Positions 28,863 to 39,647 of a stretch of 64,000 nucleotides of DNA are shown piece by piece. Below the pieces are notes generated by a model, which did not search any database, had not been told where the DNA came from, and saw only the letters and a program-made list of their open reading frames with translations. Both the position numbers and the translations under genes were made by a program. Position 1 is the first letter of the stretch. Every line of letters starts with the position of its first letter. Origin of the DNA: Arsukibacterium perlucidum DSM 18276. GTDB lineage: Bacteria; Pseudomonadota; Gammaproteobacteria; Enterobacterales; Alteromonadaceae. Location: assembly GCF_000382165.1 (NCBI RefSeq), contig NZ_KB907718.1, positions 1 to 64,000 on the forward strand, in the 5' to 3' direction.

Positions 28863-28876
28863 TCACGCTTCCTTAA

Positions 28877-29317
28877 TCAGGTTTTTGCCATTCTGTGTTT
28901 TACTTGAGTAGTCGCCCAACCGAGTATGGGCAGGTGCTGATAAACCAGCTCAGTCAGATCGTAAAAATCCCGGTGATAGTATATGTGCTGGCCCCGCCAA
29001 CGAAGCTCGGTACAGCCATGAACTTCAATTGCTTTGCCCTTGCCAATAGCAGGATGAGACAACGTCATTATCCAGCTGATAAAGCTAAGATTTTCATTAT
29101 CAGACTGGCTCACTGGCTCGAATTTACAATAAGTCAGGCGCTGATATGCATGAGAAAAATAGGCGGTGAGTTGCTGCCGGCCATTTATCTGGTGCACCGG
29201 ATCAATAAAAGTAATGTCTTCACTATAGATATCGGCAAGTCGGCTTAAGCCATCATGTGATAACGAATTATAGAATTGCAAAAAATCTGCTAATTTACTT
29301 TCAGCACATTTATTCAT
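28877..29317 (-). CDS. NTF2/SnoaL-like protein
   Basis: A 146-residue NTF2-like fold protein, with the typical start of helices followed by YSEDITFIDPVHQINGRQQLTAYF. Such proteins bind small hydrophobic ligands or act as simple enzymes. It is a steady member of photolyase-cfa clusters in marine bacteria. Its first eight bases overlap the phrB end. Confidence 0.85.
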   Translation of the reverse strand: MNKCAESKLADFLQFYNSLSHDGLSRLADIYSEDITFIDPVHQINGRQQLTAYFSHAYQRLTYCKFEPVSQSDNENLSFISWIMTLSHPAIGKGKAIEVHGCTELRWRGQHIYYHRDFYDLTELVYQHLPILGWATTQVKHRMAKT

Positions 29318-30758
29318 CGGACTTTTTTACCTCAGTAAACAACGCAAGGGTAATTTTACGGGCCTCAGCATGATCGATAATCGCCGGCCAGTAAGTTGAC
29401 GGCGTTGTTTTTTTATGAGGCCAGTGAATTTCTTTATTATTAAATTGGGCTAATTCCGGTATAAACTGCCGGATAAATTTTCCCTCAGGGTCAAACCGTT
29501 CACTTTGGGTTACCGGATTAAAAATCCGGAAATATGGCGCCGCATCAGTTCCGGTTGACGCAGCCCATTGCCAGCCACCATTGTTTGCAGCAAATTCGCC
29601 GTCTATCAACTTCGTCATAAAATATCGCTCGCCCCAGCGCCAGTCGATATGTAAGTCCTTAACTAAAAAACTGGCGGTAATCATGCGGAGCCGGTTATGC
29701 ATCCAACCCGTCTGATTTAACTGGCGCATCGCTGCATCAACAATGGGATAACCTGTTTTACCTTCGCACCAGGCATTAAACATCGATTTATTGTTGTGCC
29801 ATCGGATAGCGGCTGTATCTGCCTGAAAAGGCCGGTGTTTGATCAGTTCAGGATAAGCCACCAGAATATGCTTATAAAACTCCCGCCAGATCAGCTCTGA
29901 TAACCAGACACTGGCGCCGCTCTTTTCTTGTTCCAGAGTAGGCCCGGCTTCCATCTGTAAACGATTGACACATTGCTGAACCGATAGCACACCGCACGCC
30001 AGATAAACGGATAAACCTGAGGTGCCATTCAGGGCCGGAAAATCCCGGGTATCGTTATAATCAGCAACCTGTTGCTGACAAAACTGACGCATGTTTTCTA
30101 AAATCTGTTGCTCTGCCACCGGATAGTTTGCTGAACTATCATCACCATTTGCCATCCGGGCATAACCAAGTTGCTGCACCAGGTTATCAGCATCATATAA
30201 TGCAGCGCTCTTCGCTTTCGGGAAGCAGCTAATGTCCTGCTCACGCAACCGCGCTAACCAATTACGTTTAAAAGGGCTAAATACTTTGTAGGTATCGCCA
30301 CTCTGCGTAACAATACTGCCCGGTGGCATAATGCAGAGCCGGTCATACCAATTAACTGCAATACCGGCTTGCAGCAATCGCTGACTTATCAGTTTATCCC
30401 GCTGCTGCTCGCGTTGTTCATATTCGGTCTGGCCATACAAGGCTACCATGCCAGCATCTGCCAACTTAGTGAAAATTGGTACACAATCTTTATAGTTGCC
30501 GGCTTCTACTGTCAGCAATGCAATGTTTTGCTCATTAAGCTCAGTTTGCATTTGCTTGATCCGGCGCCGGATAAAGTCTTGTTTTATTGGCGCCATGTGA
30601 TGCTGTTGCCAGGTGCCCGGCGTAGCAATAAAAATCGCGATTACCGCGCTTGCCGGATCTTTACCGGCTGCCGCTGCTGCATAATAAAGCGCTGCATTAT
30701 CGTATGAACGTAAATCATTACGTAACCAGACTACATGAAGTGACGTACTATTTGCCAT
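29310..30758 (-). CDS. phrB: Deoxyribodipyrimidine photolyase
   Basis: A 482-residue FAD enzyme that repairs UV-made cyclobutane pyrimidine dimers with blue light. The N-terminal antenna domain starts VVWLRNDLRSYDNAAL. The FAD domain shows ELIWREFYKHIL, the CEGKTGYPIVDAAMRQL motif, RMITASFLVKDLHIDWRWGE and the C-terminal YFRIFNPVTQSERFD. Length is as in E. coli PhrB (472). It is second in the operon, one base after the DUF523 gene. Confidence 0.95.
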   Translation of the reverse strand: MANSTSLHVVWLRNDLRSYDNAALYYAAAAAGKDPASAVIAIFIATPGTWQQHHMAPIKQDFIRRRIKQMQTELNEQNIALLTVEAGNYKDCVPIFTKLADAGMVALYGQTEYEQREQQRDKLISQRLLQAGIAVNWYDRLCIMPPGSIVTQSGDTYKVFSPFKRNWLARLREQDISCFPKAKSAALYDADNLVQQLGYARMANGDDSSANYPVAEQQILENMRQFCQQQVADYNDTRDFPALNGTSGLSVYLACGVLSVQQCVNRLQMEAGPTLEQEKSGASVWLSELIWREFYKHILVAYPELIKHRPFQADTAAIRWHNNKSMFNAWCEGKTGYPIVDAAMRQLNQTGWMHNRLRMITASFLVKDLHIDWRWGERYFMTKLIDGEFAANNGGWQWAASTGTDAAPYFRIFNPVTQSERFDPEGKFIRQFIPELAQFNNKEIHWPHKKTTPSTYWPAIIDHAEARKITLALFTEVKKSDE

Positions 30759-30759
30759 G

Positions 30760-31701
30760 TCAGGCTCGTAATCCTAATTGTTCCGGATAGGGGCTAAAGT
30801 ATCTTTGCGCCGCAACATATTGATTGGGGTGCTGGCGTAAATAATGTGCCAGCAAGGTAAGTGGAGACATTAACGGTAAAAAACCCTGCCGATAACGGTG
30901 AATTAAGTCACTGAGTTCGTGCTTTTCAGCTGTCGTTAGAGACTTCTTCAAAAACCCCTGCAGATGCTGTAACACATTTGCATGTTGTTTTCGACTGGCG
31001 ATATTCTTCAGCGCTTGCATTAAATCGGTCAGGTAACGGAGTGAAAGCTCTGCAGCATCAAATAATTTTGCACTGGCTACCAGCCTGCCTAATTCACGGT
31101 AGGCAACCGGACTGTGAGCCATCACCAGAAACTTATAACGGCTATGAAAATTAACCAGCCTGGCTACGCTGAAACCATCCTGCATCTGCTGTTGATAGTC
31201 ATGGCAGGCATAAATTCGGGTAATAAAATTTTCACGCAAAGCGGGATCAAGTAAACGACCATCTTCTTCAACCGGCAACCAGGGATAGCGCTGCATTAAC
31301 TGCCTTGTATAAATTCCTACACCGATTTTGCCGAGTTGTTGACCGGCTTCGTCGTATAATCTGACGCGCTCCATACCACAACTGGGTGATTTGGCGCACA
31401 CCACATAGCCACTAAGTGACGCCAGCTCAGGCAACAGTTTTTCAGTGTACGCTAACATCGCTGACGTGTGATCAATAGCCGGATCCCGGCTTTGTACTAA
31501 GCTGATATTATGCTGGCTATCGCGTTGCAGACGTATGGCAGGCCTTGGAACACCAAGACCAATGGCTTGCTCCGGACATACAGCTATAAATTTCACTAAT
31601 GGCTTTAACTGTTGCAGACAAAAAGTTGACGCTTTGTGTCCGCCATCAAAACGCACTGGCTCGCCAAGTACGCAGGCACTGATCCCAATTTTAATTGTCA
31701 T
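30760..31701 (-). CDS. YbgA-type protein (DUF523 and DUF1722)
   Basis: A 313-residue two-domain protein. The N-terminal DUF523 (about 1-155) has GISACVLGEPVRFDGGHK, CPE, and VVCAKSPSCGMERV; its conserved Cys residues suggest metal binding. The C-terminal DUF1722 (about 195-305) has KFLVMAHSPVAYRELG. YbgA-type genes very often stand beside phrB. The family is suspected to be linked to repair, but without proof. It is the first gene of the six-gene operon. Confidence 0.88.
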   Translation of the reverse strand: MTIKIGISACVLGEPVRFDGGHKASTFCLQQLKPLVKFIAVCPEQAIGLGVPRPAIRLQRDSQHNISLVQSRDPAIDHTSAMLAYTEKLLPELASLSGYVVCAKSPSCGMERVRLYDEAGQQLGKIGVGIYTRQLMQRYPWLPVEEDGRLLDPALRENFITRIYACHDYQQQMQDGFSVARLVNFHSRYKFLVMAHSPVAYRELGRLVASAKLFDAAELSLRYLTDLMQALKNIASRKQHANVLQHLQGFLKKSLTTAEKHELSDLIHRYRQGFLPLMSPLTLLAHYLRQHPNQYVAAQRYFSPYPEQLGLRA

Positions 31702-31719
31702 ACGCGGTAAGCTCTGAAC

Positions 31720-31751
31720 ATGTAATACATAAACCTGAATTATTGTTGCAA
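31720..31751 (-). promoter_or_regulatory. Promoter and palindrome before the photolyase operon
   Basis: A minus-strand promoter with -35 TTGCAA (31746-31751), an 18-bp spacer and -10 TATTAC (31722-31727). The -10 lies inside a perfect 11-bp palindrome ATGTATTACAT (31720-31730), about 20 bp before the first ATG. The overlap suggests a repressor or MerR/LitR-type control site; which regulator is unknown. Confidence 0.5.
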
Positions 31752-31851
31752 CGCGACTATTACTTTACAACGGTGCTGAACTCTTTTCTTTACAGTGAAT
31801 ACCAGTGTACAGATCAGTTTGATGCTGAATATTTGCGATTAAAAATAGGAC

Positions 31852-31894
31852 AAAAAAAAACGACAATTACCTGAAAGGTAACTATCGTTTTTCA
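31852..31894 (-). terminator. Terminator of pheS-pheT-ihfA
   Basis: On the minus strand an imperfect stem (AACGATAGTTACC pairing with GGTAATTGTCGTT around a TTTC loop) ends in nine Ts. It lies about 100 bp after the ihfA stop and so closes the pheST-ihfA transcript. Confidence 0.8.
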
Positions 31895-31994
31895 AAAGCT
31901 TGGATTGGTCAGACATTCAATTACCAGAACCACAGTGCCGGTATGAATATGCACAAAAAACCAGCTGTACCGCAGGCAAGTCTGTTAACAATAA

Positions 31995-32291
31995 TCAGAC
32001 TTTACTGGTGCCGGTTTCAACCCGGGATTTTAACTTCTGACCTGGCCGGAAAGTAACCACGCAACGGGCTGATATTGGAATATCCTCCCCTGTTTTCGGG
32101 TTTCGACCGGGTCGTTCGTTCTTAACCCGTAAGTCAAAGTTACCAAAGCCAGATAACTTTACTTGTTCACCCGCTTCCAGCGCGGTACGAATTTCTTCAA
32201 AAAAAGCTTCTACGATCAATTTAGCATCACGTTTACTAACGCCAAACTTGGTAAACAACCGTTCTGCTAAATCAGCTTTGGTAAGCGCCAT
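31995..32291 (-). CDS. ihfA: Integration host factor subunit alpha
   Basis: A 98-residue DNA-bending protein that with IHF-beta shapes DNA in recombination, replication and transcription. The signature is [29 protein letters not shown]. Position right behind pheT, with a two-base gap between the pheT stop and the ihfA ATG, is as in E. coli. Confidence 0.97.
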   Translation of the reverse strand: MALTKADLAERLFTKFGVSKRDAKLIVEAFFEEIRTALEAGEQVKLSGFGNFDLRVKNERPGRNPKTGEDIPISARCVVTFRPGQKLKSRVETGTSKV

Positions 32292-32293
32292 TC

Positions 32294-34681
32294 TTAATCC
32301 CTCAACGTTGCGTCGAATTCGTCTTTAAGCACGTTAACCACTTGATTTACAACAACTTGGATATCTTTATCCTCAAGAGTACGTGTTTTATCCTGCAAGG
32401 TCAGAGCAATAGCAAGTGACTTGTAACCGTCTGCCACACCCTGTCCGGTATATACATCAAACAATTTTAGGTCAACCAATTGATTTACGCCAACTTTTTT
32501 TATACTAGCAGTAATATCGGCAAAACGCACATCCGATTTTACTACAACAGCCAGATCCCGGCGGTTGGCAGGATACTTTGACAAATCTTCTGCTTCAACA
32601 ATAGCACGCTGTCCAAGCGCTGCCAGTTCCAGTTCAAATAAATATGCTTTTCCTTTAATCCCTAATTTCCGCTCGGCTTCAGGGTGCAGTGCTCCAAGAT
32701 AACCGACAACTTTATCAGCACGGATAACTTGTGCGGTTTGCCCCGGATGCAAGGCACTATGTTCAGCATGGCGGAAGGTAAATTCTGCAGTTGCCGACGT
32801 AAGACTCAGTAACGCCTCAACATCACCTTTTACATCATAAAAATCAGCGGCCCGCTCAGCAATTGCCCAATGTTCGTTGCTTAACGAGCCAACTACCAGC
32901 CCACCAATCACTTCAACCTGGCGCACACCACCCTCTGCTGCGCTATCTGGAATAAATTTAAGGCCATATTCGAAAAAACGCAGTCTTGACTGTTGCCGGT
33001 TCTGGTTATGTTGTGCAGCCTGAAGCAAACCAGGCCATAAATTGAGGCGCATCGCCGACATATCTGCCGAGATCGGATTAGGTAATACCAGTGCTTGCTG
33101 GCCGGGAAACAATATCTGCTGTACTTTGGGGTCAACAAAGCTGTAGGTGATAGCCTCCTGGTAGCCACGGTCTACTAACAGCTCACGCATCCGCTGCACA
33201 CTTAACGCCGCTTCGCTGAATTTACGCATACTCAGTGCTGCCTGGGGTGCAACATTCGGTATGTTGTTGTAACCGTAAACCCTGGCAATCTCTTCAATCA
33301 GATCTTCACTGATCTGAATATCGAACCGGTAACCTGGTACCGTTACAGCCCAGCCATCAGCGGTGTCTGTCACCGCTAAACCTAAGCGGGTCAAAATATC
33401 GCTCACGTCCGCTTTAGCTATCGGATGGCCCAGCAAACGTAATAATTTTGCTTCAGATAAGCTGATTTCAGCTGATTTTGGCAAATGCTCCGCTGCGACG
33501 GCCTCTACTACAGGCCCGGCGTTACCGCCTACGATTTGCAGCAACAGTGCTGTGGCTCGCTCGATGGCAGTGCGTTGCAACTCTGGGTCAACTCCGCGTT
33601 CATACCGGTGTGAGGCATCAGTATGCAGCCCATATTGGCGCGCTTTACCGGCAATTGCCAGTGGTGAGAAAAAAGCACTTTCTAAAAAGATATGCTTGGT
33701 TTTGCCAGTAACGCCACTTTGTAAACCACCAAAGATACCCGCCATTGCCAGCGCTTTTTCACTATCGGCAATCAGTAAGGTATTGGCTTTTAATTCAACT
33801 TCCGATTCATCCAGCAACACTAACTTTTCGCCGTCACGGGCAAAACGCACATCAATATCACCTGCCAGCTCCTCTAAATCGAAGGCATGCATCGGATGCC
33901 CTAATTCCAGTAACACGTAGTTAGTCACGTCTACCACTGGATCGATACTGCGCACACCGCAGCGGCGCAATTTCTCGGTTAACCATAACGGGCTGCTCCG
34001 GCTAAGATCAACATCTTTAATCACCCGGCCCAGATAGCGGGGACAGGCTGCTGCGGCTGACAATTTAATCGCTTTTTGTTCGGTAATTGTTGGTGTAACA
34101 GCGGCAATTTCTGGCTGACAAACACTAAGTTTGTTTAACACCCCTACTTCGCGGGCCAAACCTTTGATCCCCAGGCAGTCGGCCCGGTTTGGTGTAAGGT
34201 CAACTTCAATAGTGCTGTCGTCCAGTTGCAGATAATCGCGCAGATCAGCGCCTAACGGTGCATCAGCTGGCAGCTCCAGAATACCGTCAGAGTCATCTGC
34301 CATACCAAGCTCAGAAAATGAACACAACATGCCATTTGACGGCTGGCCCCGTAGCTTAGCCTTTTTAATTACAAAATCACCTGGCAGCACTGCGCCAACT
34401 TTGGCCACTGCTACTTTTAAACCCAGGCGGCAGTTCTTAGCACCACAGACAATATCCAGTAATTCCGGCTGACCGACATTTACCTGGGTAACCTGTAGTT
34501 TATCGGCATCAGGATGAGGGCCACAGGCCACAACTTCACCGACTACCACGCCGCTAAATACGCCGGCAACCGGCTCAATACCATCAACTTCCAGACCCGC
34601 CATCGACAGTTGTTCAGATAAGGTTGCAGTATCAATAGCCGGATTAACCCACTGCCGTAACCATGCTTCACTAAATTTCAT
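32294..34681 (-). CDS. pheT: Phenylalanyl-tRNA synthetase beta subunit
   Basis: A 795-residue subunit of the alpha2-beta2 enzyme that charges tRNA-Phe. Domains in order: an N-terminal tRNA-binding domain (about 40-150, with [18 protein letters not shown]), B3/B4 (about 215-385), B5 (about 400-475), a catalytic-like module, and the C-terminal ferredoxin-like anticodon domain (about 700-795, [12 protein letters not shown]). It follows pheS by 16 bases. Confidence 0.97.
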   Translation of the reverse strand: MKFSEAWLRQWVNPAIDTATLSEQLSMAGLEVDGIEPVAGVFSGVVVGEVVACGPHPDADKLQVTQVNVGQPELLDIVCGAKNCRLGLKVAVAKVGAVLPGDFVIKKAKLRGQPSNGMLCSFSELGMADDSDGILELPADAPLGADLRDYLQLDDSTIEVDLTPNRADCLGIKGLAREVGVLNKLSVCQPEIAAVTPTITEQKAIKLSAAAACPRYLGRVIKDVDLSRSSPLWLTEKLRRCGVRSIDPVVDVTNYVLLELGHPMHAFDLEELAGDIDVRFARDGEKLVLLDESEVELKANTLLIADSEKALAMAGIFGGLQSGVTGKTKHIFLESAFFSPLAIAGKARQYGLHTDASHRYERGVDPELQRTAIERATALLLQIVGGNAGPVVEAVAAEHLPKSAEISLSEAKLLRLLGHPIAKADVSDILTRLGLAVTDTADGWAVTVPGYRFDIQISEDLIEEIARVYGYNNIPNVAPQAALSMRKFSEAALSVQRMRELLVDRGYQEAITYSFVDPKVQQILFPGQQALVLPNPISADMSAMRLNLWPGLLQAAQHNQNRQQSRLRFFEYGLKFIPDSAAEGGVRQVEVIGGLVVGSLSNEHWAIAERAADFYDVKGDVEALLSLTSATAEFTFRHAEHSALHPGQTAQVIRADKVVGYLGALHPEAERKLGIKGKAYLFELELAALGQRAIVEAEDLSKYPANRRDLAVVVKSDVRFADITASIKKVGVNQLVDLKLFDVYTGQGVADGYKSLAIALTLQDKTRTLEDKDIQVVVNQVVNVLKDEFDATLRD

Positions 34682-34697
34682 ATTTGGAATACTCCGC

Positions 34698-35708
<1,011 letters not shown>

Positions 35709-35797
35709 TCAGATTAAAACCGCTAATGATACACCAAAATAGCGGTTAAAACGCAGTAGCTGACCGGCTTTTTTCGGCAAAAAACACCGATAAGTGG

Positions 35798-36493
35798 CTA
35801 AACAAGAATAGATTTAATAAAAGGAATGGTTAACTTACGTTGATGGATAATTGAGGCTTTATCGAGCTGGTCTAAAATTGCGACCAGCGAGCGGATGTCA
35901 CGTTCATAGCGGTTTAGCAAAAAACGGGCAACATCATCACCCAATTCCATGCCCCGCTGATACGCTTTTTGTTGTAATAGTTTCTGTTTATCGTCATCTG
36001 TTAATAATCGTAGTTGCAAACTTTGGCAGGCATGCAGCCTGGACACCATATCGGCTAACTTAAAGCCCAGTTGCGACGGCGTCTGATTAGCAACGATAAT
36101 TAAAGCTTTACCCTGTTCAACCATCCGGTTGTATAAATCAAACACCGCTATTTGCCAGCTCAAATCAACAGCTATTGCCTGAATATTGTCCAGACAAACA
36201 ACATCCAGTTGTTCCAGATCATCCAGCAAACGCGGGCTTAGCTGCTGATAATCCTGCAGAGCCAACAGCTGGCTGGTTAAACCATGTTCCTGCGCATAAA
36301 TACACGATGCGTACAGCAAATGCGACTTACCACTGCCACTGGCACCAAATAAATACAGCGGTGGCTGGCCAGCAGGATTTTGCAGGTAGTGCTTTACCAC
36401 ACTAACAGCTTCGGTCTGACCTGCAGCATAAAAGCTATCAAGTGTTTCATCCTCTGGCAGCGTTACCGCCAACGTATATTGCAGTGGTTGCAT
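35798..36493 (-). CDS. hda: DnaA regulatory inactivator Hda
   Basis: A 231-residue AAA+ protein that, bound to the replication sliding clamp, drives hydrolysis of DnaA-ATP after initiation. The Walker A motif GASGSGKS is at residues 50-57 and the Walker B-like LDN at about 101-103. The N-terminal clamp-binding region reads QYTLAV where E. coli has QLSLPV: the Gln and Leu are kept, the rest drifted. It follows the DUF2066 gene directly (stop at 36494). Confidence 0.93.
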   Translation of the reverse strand: MQPLQYTLAVTLPEDETLDSFYAAGQTEAVSVVKHYLQNPAGQPPLYLFGASGSGKSHLLYASCIYAQEHGLTSQLLALQDYQQLSPRLLDDLEQLDVVCLDNIQAIAVDLSWQIAVFDLYNRMVEQGKALIIVANQTPSQLGFKLADMVSRLHACQSLQLRLLTDDDKQKLLQQKAYQRGMELGDDVARFLLNRYERDIRSLVAILDQLDKASIIHQRKLTIPFIKSILV

Positions 36494-37615
36494 TTAACGT
36501 CTGAGAAACATGTATCTGGCATCGGCCAGCGATACCGGATGCAGCTGAACAGCAGGTTCAAGCCGATCGCTAATTGCAACAGCGGTTTTTGTACTTAGTC
36601 CGTTATCAGCCAGGGTTAATGCGGGCTCCCACTGCAAAATGCGGTTCAGCTGAGCAAGTTCTATTTGTAAATCTACAGCAAAACGCGCTTCATTCTCTGA
36701 AAATTCGCTTAGTGTTACCGCGGCTACTCCAAGCACACGATTTAATAGCCGCTCTACGGCCACCACATCAGCCAGGCTCTGCAGATTTTCAACTGCCAGC
36801 TGATACGTTATCTGCTCTGGGTTTAGCAGCACAGCCTGCTCTGACGCCAGATCACGGGTCAATGACGCACTGAATGCCGCTACCAGTTTTGGCATATCTG
36901 CCGCGGTAACTTCGTTGCGAATGATTCTGTTCTGATTAGTACCTGGCACCGGACTCTGCCGCTGCCAGGTCAAACGCAACAGCCTTTCGCCATCCTGAGT
37001 AATCTCATCAAATGCTACGGTCATGATCATATCAGGCCGGTAACGGGCACTTGCCTGGGTAATGGGTTGCCAGAAACCGGCCCAGACATCTGTTTCTGAA
37101 AGTTGCAATAAATCATCAATATCATAAAGTGGCAGGGTTACCGGAATACCATTTTCACTCAGACTCAGCAACAGCATCTGCACCAGTTCATTGTCTGGCT
37201 GGCGCAGAAAAAGGCGTTCAGATGCCTGTTGCCGGACAATCCATACTAATATTTCAGGACGGTGAGCACCCCAGATAGCAATACCCTGCTGTTGTAATAC
37301 AACGTTAATCAAACTGGCATCAAGTAACACTTTTAAACGGCTTGAACCATTGCGGCGAAATGATTCAAATTGCTTAACATATTTACTGGCTTTATCAAGC
37401 TCACGGGCAATAGCAGGGTATTCGGAGAGGTCGGTAATCCCCGTCAATCGGGTAATAACCTGAGCAAGGGCATTACTTTGCCATTGGCGCTGGCTTTGAT
37501 CAGCACTAACATCGGCAACATATAAGTTATCAACCTCAATAGCGCTCACCAGATTGCTGAACAGGACCAGCAAGGCTGCCAGCAACAGCTTAAAGGATTG
37601 CATCTGTTGCGCCAT
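36494..37615 (-). CDS. DUF2066 family secreted protein
   Basis: A 373-residue DUF2066 protein with a signal peptide (FKLLLAALLVLFSNLVSA, cleaved after about residue 25) and a periplasmic body. It is found next to hda and perM in many gammaproteobacteria; its role is unknown. The ATG at 37615 has GAGGAG five bases upstream. Its stop is adjacent to the hda ATG, suggesting an operon. Confidence 0.88.
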   Translation of the reverse strand: MAQQMQSFKLLLAALLVLFSNLVSAIEVDNLYVADVSADQSQRQWQSNALAQVITRLTGITDLSEYPAIARELDKASKYVKQFESFRRNGSSRLKVLLDASLINVVLQQQGIAIWGAHRPEILVWIVRQQASERLFLRQPDNELVQMLLLSLSENGIPVTLPLYDIDDLLQLSETDVWAGFWQPITQASARYRPDMIMTVAFDEITQDGERLLRLTWQRQSPVPGTNQNRIIRNEVTAADMPKLVAAFSASLTRDLASEQAVLLNPEQITYQLAVENLQSLADVVAVERLLNRVLGVAAVTLSEFSENEARFAVDLQIELAQLNRILQWEPALTLADNGLSTKTAVAISDRLEPAVQLHPVSLADARYMFLRR

Positions 37616-37665
37616 CTGAACTCCTCACTTATCGTTGTAACAGAATATGATTGTTGTATAACACA

Positions 37666-37690
37666 ACAAAGCCACCTTTCGGTGGCTTTA
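37666..37690 (-). terminator. Terminator after purC
   Basis: On the minus strand the hairpin AAGCCACC-GAAA-GGTGGCTT is followed by TGTTGTG, a short T-rich tail. It lies nine bases after the purC stop. Confidence 0.75.
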
Positions 37691-37698
37691 ATGCAGAC

Positions 37699-38415
37699 TT
37701 AGTCTAACTTTACACCAAGCCGGTTGGCGACTTCTTCGTAGGCCTCAACAACCCCGCCAAGTCCCTGCCGGAAGCGATCTTTGTCAAGTTTCTTGCGGGT
37801 TGCCTTATCCCACAGCCGGCAACCGTCCGGAGAGAACTCATCTCCAAGCACAACCTGGCCATTAAACAACCCAAATTCCAGCTTGAAATCCACTAGCAAC
37901 ATACCGGCATCATCAAACAGTGCCTGTAATACGTCGTTTGCTTTAAAGGTTAAACGTTTCATTTCAGCTAATTGCTCAGCAGTAGCCCAGCCAAACGACT
38001 CAGCTAAAGATTCGTTTACCATAGGATCATGCAAGGCGTCGTTTTTCAGAAATAACTCAAATGTTGCCGGGCTAAGTGCAATTCCTTCAGTTACCCCCAA
38101 CCGGCGAACCAGTGAGCCGGCAGCATAGTTGCGCACTACACACTCTACCGGAATCATCGCCAGCTTTTTCACCAGTACTTCATCGTCAGCCAGCAAGGCT
38201 TCAACTTGAGTAGGAATCCCTGCCTGCTCAAGTTTCTGCATGATAAAAAAATTAAACTTATTGTTTATCATGCCTTTGCGATCAAGTTGTTCAATACGCT
38301 CGCCGTCAAACGCTGAGGTGTCATTGCGAAAGTGAAGCACAAGTAAGTTTTCATCAGACGTGTTATAAACTGTCTTTGCCTTACCGCGGTACAATTCTGT
38401 TGTTTTTTGAACCAT
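37699..38415 (-). CDS. purC: Phosphoribosylaminoimidazole-succinocarboxamide synthase (SAICAR synthase)
   Basis: A 238-residue purine biosynthesis enzyme that joins CAIR with aspartate using ATP. Signatures are [11 protein letters not shown] at the N-terminus, [17 protein letters not shown] and the C-terminal [13 protein letters not shown]. Length matches E. coli PurC (237). It has its own promoter behind bamC and its own terminator. No PurR box was seen. Confidence 0.97.
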   Translation of the reverse strand: MVQKTTELYRGKAKTVYNTSDENLLVLHFRNDTSAFDGERIEQLDRKGMINNKFNFFIMQKLEQAGIPTQVEALLADDEVLVKKLAMIPVECVVRNYAAGSLVRRLGVTEGIALSPATFELFLKNDALHDPMVNESLAESFGWATAEQLAEMKRLTFKANDVLQALFDDAGMLLVDFKLEFGLFNGQVVLGDEFSPDGCRLWDKATRKKLDKDRFRQGLGGVVEAYEEVANRLGVKLD

Positions 38416-38428
38416 TATTCACTCCGAT

Positions 38429-38480
38429 CGCCTGGCGAAAAAATCAGGCGAAAGTATAAAGATCTTTATGCTGTTAGCAA
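38429..38480 (-). promoter_or_regulatory. purC promoter with leader hairpin
   Basis: A -35 TTGCTA (38475-38480), a 16-bp spacer and a -10 TATACT (38453-38458) lie upstream of purC on the minus strand. The leader starts with a CGCCTG/CAGGCG stem (38429-38450, ten-base loop) that ends six bases before a GGAG ribosome site. The stem could also end the bamC message or adjust purC translation. Confidence 0.65.
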
Positions 38481-38501
38481 ATCACTTTTTCGGTGTAGTA
38501 C

Positions 38502-39566
38502 CTAAAGTTCCACTTTAGCAGCACGGATTGCCGCCACGAATGGCTGATAGGCCGCAACTATAGTATCAGCAGCTAACGGCTTACCGTCTTTGTTTAACAG
38601 GTTTATTACGGTACCTGCAGCACTGCGCTGCAGAACAATTTGATAGTCACTGTCTGCGATAGGTAATACCGGCGGCGGTTCCTGCCCCAGCAGGGTTGAC
38701 CACATACCACGGCCAGGTTTGCTATAACTGACATAGTAAGTAAACGCTGAACGGTTAATATCATTAACGGTAAAGTTAAGTTGTTCAAATACTGGCTCTA
38801 ACTGCGACCAGGTAACATCTATTGATTGCTGGGTAATAAACGCCGGCTCGCCCTCACTGTTAAGACCAGGCTCAAATCCTACCTCCGGTATCCGGTCCCG
38901 ATTGGCGATGGCGGTCTCAATTTCAGCTATTGCCACCTGATTAATTAAACCATTGAGTAATGCCACTTCGCTATCTCGAGCCGCGGCCTTGTTTAACTGA
39001 GCTTGCTTATCAAAATACCTATGCTCCAGCAACGTGACTGTAACTGTTGCCGTGCGGCCATGTGGTCGCGGTTCAATATTAATAGCATAACGGGCTTCGT
39101 CTACCTGCTGTTCATCCTTCCAAAACCAGAAACCTTCACTGCGGTAGTTTTTAATCCAGCCTGATTCTAAACTCAGGTTGTCACTGCCAGTTGCATTGAT
39201 ATCAATATTTTCAGCAGCAAAGTAATTAGCAATTTGGGTGGTTAAGAACGGAATTAAGTCTCCGGTTAAGTCGTTTCTTTCGAACATCACTCTGGCCAGT
39301 TTTTCAGCTTCATCAGTTATCCGGCTACTGGATGCGGTAGCCAGCACGAGTACCGGTGATTTATCTGCTACCTCAGCAATCAAATTTTCACTTTGCGGAA
39401 TATCATATTTACCCGGCTGACGAGGCGTTGCCAAGTCGGCTGGAATGTCCAGGTTCACTTGCTGACGTTGCGCACGGCTGTCGGGGTCATCTTTAAATAA
39501 TGAACAACCGCTCAATAAAACGGTTGCCAACGACACAGTGATACAACTCTTTTTCCAATAATGCAC
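38502..39566 (-). CDS. bamC: Outer membrane protein assembly factor BamC
   Basis: A 354-residue lipoprotein of the BAM complex, with lipobox LLSGC after a signal peptide (cleavage before the Cys in residues 16-20) and two tandem domains (about 90-200 and 225-340) resembling BamC helix-grip folds. The start chosen is GTG at 39566 with AGGAG eight bases upstream. Longer in-frame starts upstream (to 39632) would place the signal peptide too far inside. It lies between dapA and purC, as in E. coli. Confidence 0.9.
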   Translation of the reverse strand: MHYWKKSCITVSLATVLLSGCSLFKDDPDSRAQRQQVNLDIPADLATPRQPGKYDIPQSENLIAEVADKSPVLVLATASSSRITDEAEKLARVMFERNDLTGDLIPFLTTQIANYFAAENIDINATGSDNLSLESGWIKNYRSEGFWFWKDEQQVDEARYAINIEPRPHGRTATVTVTLLEHRYFDKQAQLNKAAARDSEVALLNGLINQVAIAEIETAIANRDRIPEVGFEPGLNSEGEPAFITQQSIDVTWSQLEPVFEQLNFTVNDINRSAFTYYVSYSKPGRGMWSTLLGQEPPPVLPIADSDYQIVLQRSAAGTVINLLNKDGKPLAADTIVAAYQPFVAAIRAAKVEL

Positions 39567-39647
39567 CTGTACTACTCCTGAGAAAGTATTTCCATAAAAT
39601 CCGGGCTTTAACAACCAGATTAAATTATTCAATAAAAAATCCAGACA

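Noticed and set aside
31702-31800. An ECF sigma/ChrR-type promoter before the photolyase operon
   Set aside because: I looked for TGATCC-like -35 boxes and found none; the sigma-70-like pair with the palindrome fits better.
33363-33920. A long (185-codon) plus-strand frame inside pheT
   Set aside because: It lies wholly opposite the well-supported pheT gene, is rich in Ser/Ala/Lys as antisense shadows are, and has no motif.
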